Shown one piece after another: positions 6,082 through 6,596 of a stretch of DNA of 6,596 nt. The stretch spans positions 1-6,596 of the forward strand of contig JAKAXN010000254.1 in the NCBI GenBank assembly GCA_021816565.1, in the 5' to 3' direction. The first letter of the stretch is position 1; each line of letters opens with the position of its first letter. The position numbers and the translations under genes are program-made. The notes below the pieces were generated by a model. The model was not told the DNA's origin and did not search any database. It was given only the letters and a program-made list of their open reading frames with translations. This stretch comes from Actinomycetes bacterium. GTDB lineage: Bacteria; Actinomycetota; Acidimicrobiia; Acidimicrobiales; Palsa-688.

Positions 6082-6596
6082 ATGTGGACATTCGATGTGT
6101 GGGCCCCCGCCGCCGGGTCTGTGGAACTGGAGTGCGACGGCGGGAGCTACCCGATGCGCCCGCGAGGCGGCGGATGGTGGCGGGTCCCGGTACCCGGCGC
6201 CGGGCCCGGGTCCCGGTACGGGTACCACCTCGACGGGGGCCCGCTCCGCCCCGATCCCCGGTCGGCCCACCAGCCCGACGGCGTCCACTCGCTCTCCGAG
6301 GTCGTGGACCACCACGCCTTCGACTGGAGCGACGACCGGTGGAGGGGCCGGGCCCTGCCCGGGTCGGTGATCTACGAGCTGCACGTCGGGACCTTCAGCC
6401 CGGAAGGCACCTTCGACGGGGCAGCCGGACGGATCCCCCACCTGGTGGACCTGGGGGTGGACGCGGTGGAGATCATGCCCGTAGCCGCCTTCGACGGGGA
6501 CCGGGGCTGGGGCTACGACGGCGTGGCCCTCTACGCGCCCCACCCCGCCTACGGGGGCCCGGAGGGACTCAAGAGGCTGGTGGACTCGTGCCACCA
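6082..6596 (+). CDS. treZ: Maltooligosyltrehalose trehalohydrolase, N-terminal part (runs off the right edge)
   Basis: The frame is open from ATG 6082 to the window end (171 complete codons). It starts MWTFDVWAPAAGSVELECDG, the N-terminal beta-sandwich (CBM48-like, about 1-90) of this GH13 subfamily, with WWRVPVPGAGPGSRYGYHLDG near 32-52. The catalytic barrel then begins with SVIYELHVGTFSPEGTFDGA (95-114), followed by LGVDAVEIMPVAAFDGDRGWGYDGVALYAPHPAYGGPEGLKRLVD (124-168), close to the TreZ family consensus. TreZ hydrolyses the alpha-1,4 bond next to the trehalose end of maltooligosyltrehalose, releasing trehalose and a shorter glucan. Glycogen-branching and debranching enzymes share this fold and begin similarly, but VIYELHVGTFSPEGTFDGA and the position directly after treY favour TreZ. 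The catalytic Asp/Glu residues lie beyond the window. The 54-nt gap after treY shows no terminator-like hairpin, consistent with one operon. Confidence 0.93.
   Translation, partial: MWTFDVWAPAAGSVELECDGGSYPMRPRGGGWWRVPVPGAGPGSRYGYHLDGGPLRPDPRSAHQPDGVHSLSEVVDHHAFDWSDDRWRGRALPGSVIYELHVGTFSPEGTFDGAAGRIPHLVDLGVDAVEIMPVAAFDGDRGWGYDGVALYAPHPAYGGPEGLKRLVDSCH

Noticed and set aside
3616..6594. A 992-codon open frame on the minus strand opposite treY and treZ
   Set aside because: Its translation is low-complexity Gly/Val/Pro/Arg/His/Gln with no family motif. The plus strand holds two well-conserved enzymes over the same bases. Long antisense frames are a common product of G/C-ending codons in GC-rich DNA.

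Overview
The window is very GC-rich DNA with almost no non-coding space, G/C-ending codons and GGAGG-type ribosome binding sites. Together with the gene content (acyl-CoA dehydrogenases, a phosphotriesterase-family hydrolase, the TreY-TreZ trehalose route), this points to a high-GC Actinomycetota, possibly an Acidimicrobiia-like environmental lineage. The phylum is a fair inference; the class is a guess. No RNA gene, mobile element, CRISPR array or phage gene was seen.

Left part (1-2729): the 5' end of an acyl-CoA dehydrogenase gene runs leftward out of the window. It is divergent, across a 112-nt gap, from a rightward two-gene unit. The first gene of that unit is a complete phosphotriesterase-family metal hydrolase with all six metal ligands. 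It is followed 21 nt later by a complete acyl-CoA dehydrogenase that closely resembles the dehydrogenase domain of ACAD10/ACAD11. A perfect 17-bp GC-rich hairpin just after the second stop codon probably ends this transcript. The arrangement suggests catabolism of an acyl-CoA, possibly one derived from a lactone or hydroxy acid. The substrate cannot be read from the sequence.

Middle (2730-2900): a short intergenic region with the hairpin, a small palindrome and a possible promoter.

Right part (2901-6596): a small four-helix membrane protein (DoxX-like) is followed 19 nt later by treY (maltooligosyltrehalose synthase). After a further 54 nt comes the 5' end of treZ (maltooligosyltrehalose trehalohydrolase), cut by the window edge. 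TreY turns the reducing end of a maltooligosaccharide into an alpha,alpha-1,1-linked trehalosyl unit, and TreZ releases free trehalose, so the pair makes trehalose from glycogen-type glucans. The debranching enzyme TreX/GlgX is not within the window; the membrane-protein gene lies directly upstream of treY.

Most of the window is ordinary metabolism. The best leads are the hydrolase/ACAD11-like pair and the membrane-protein gene in the trehalose unit. I found no clearly undescribed system.
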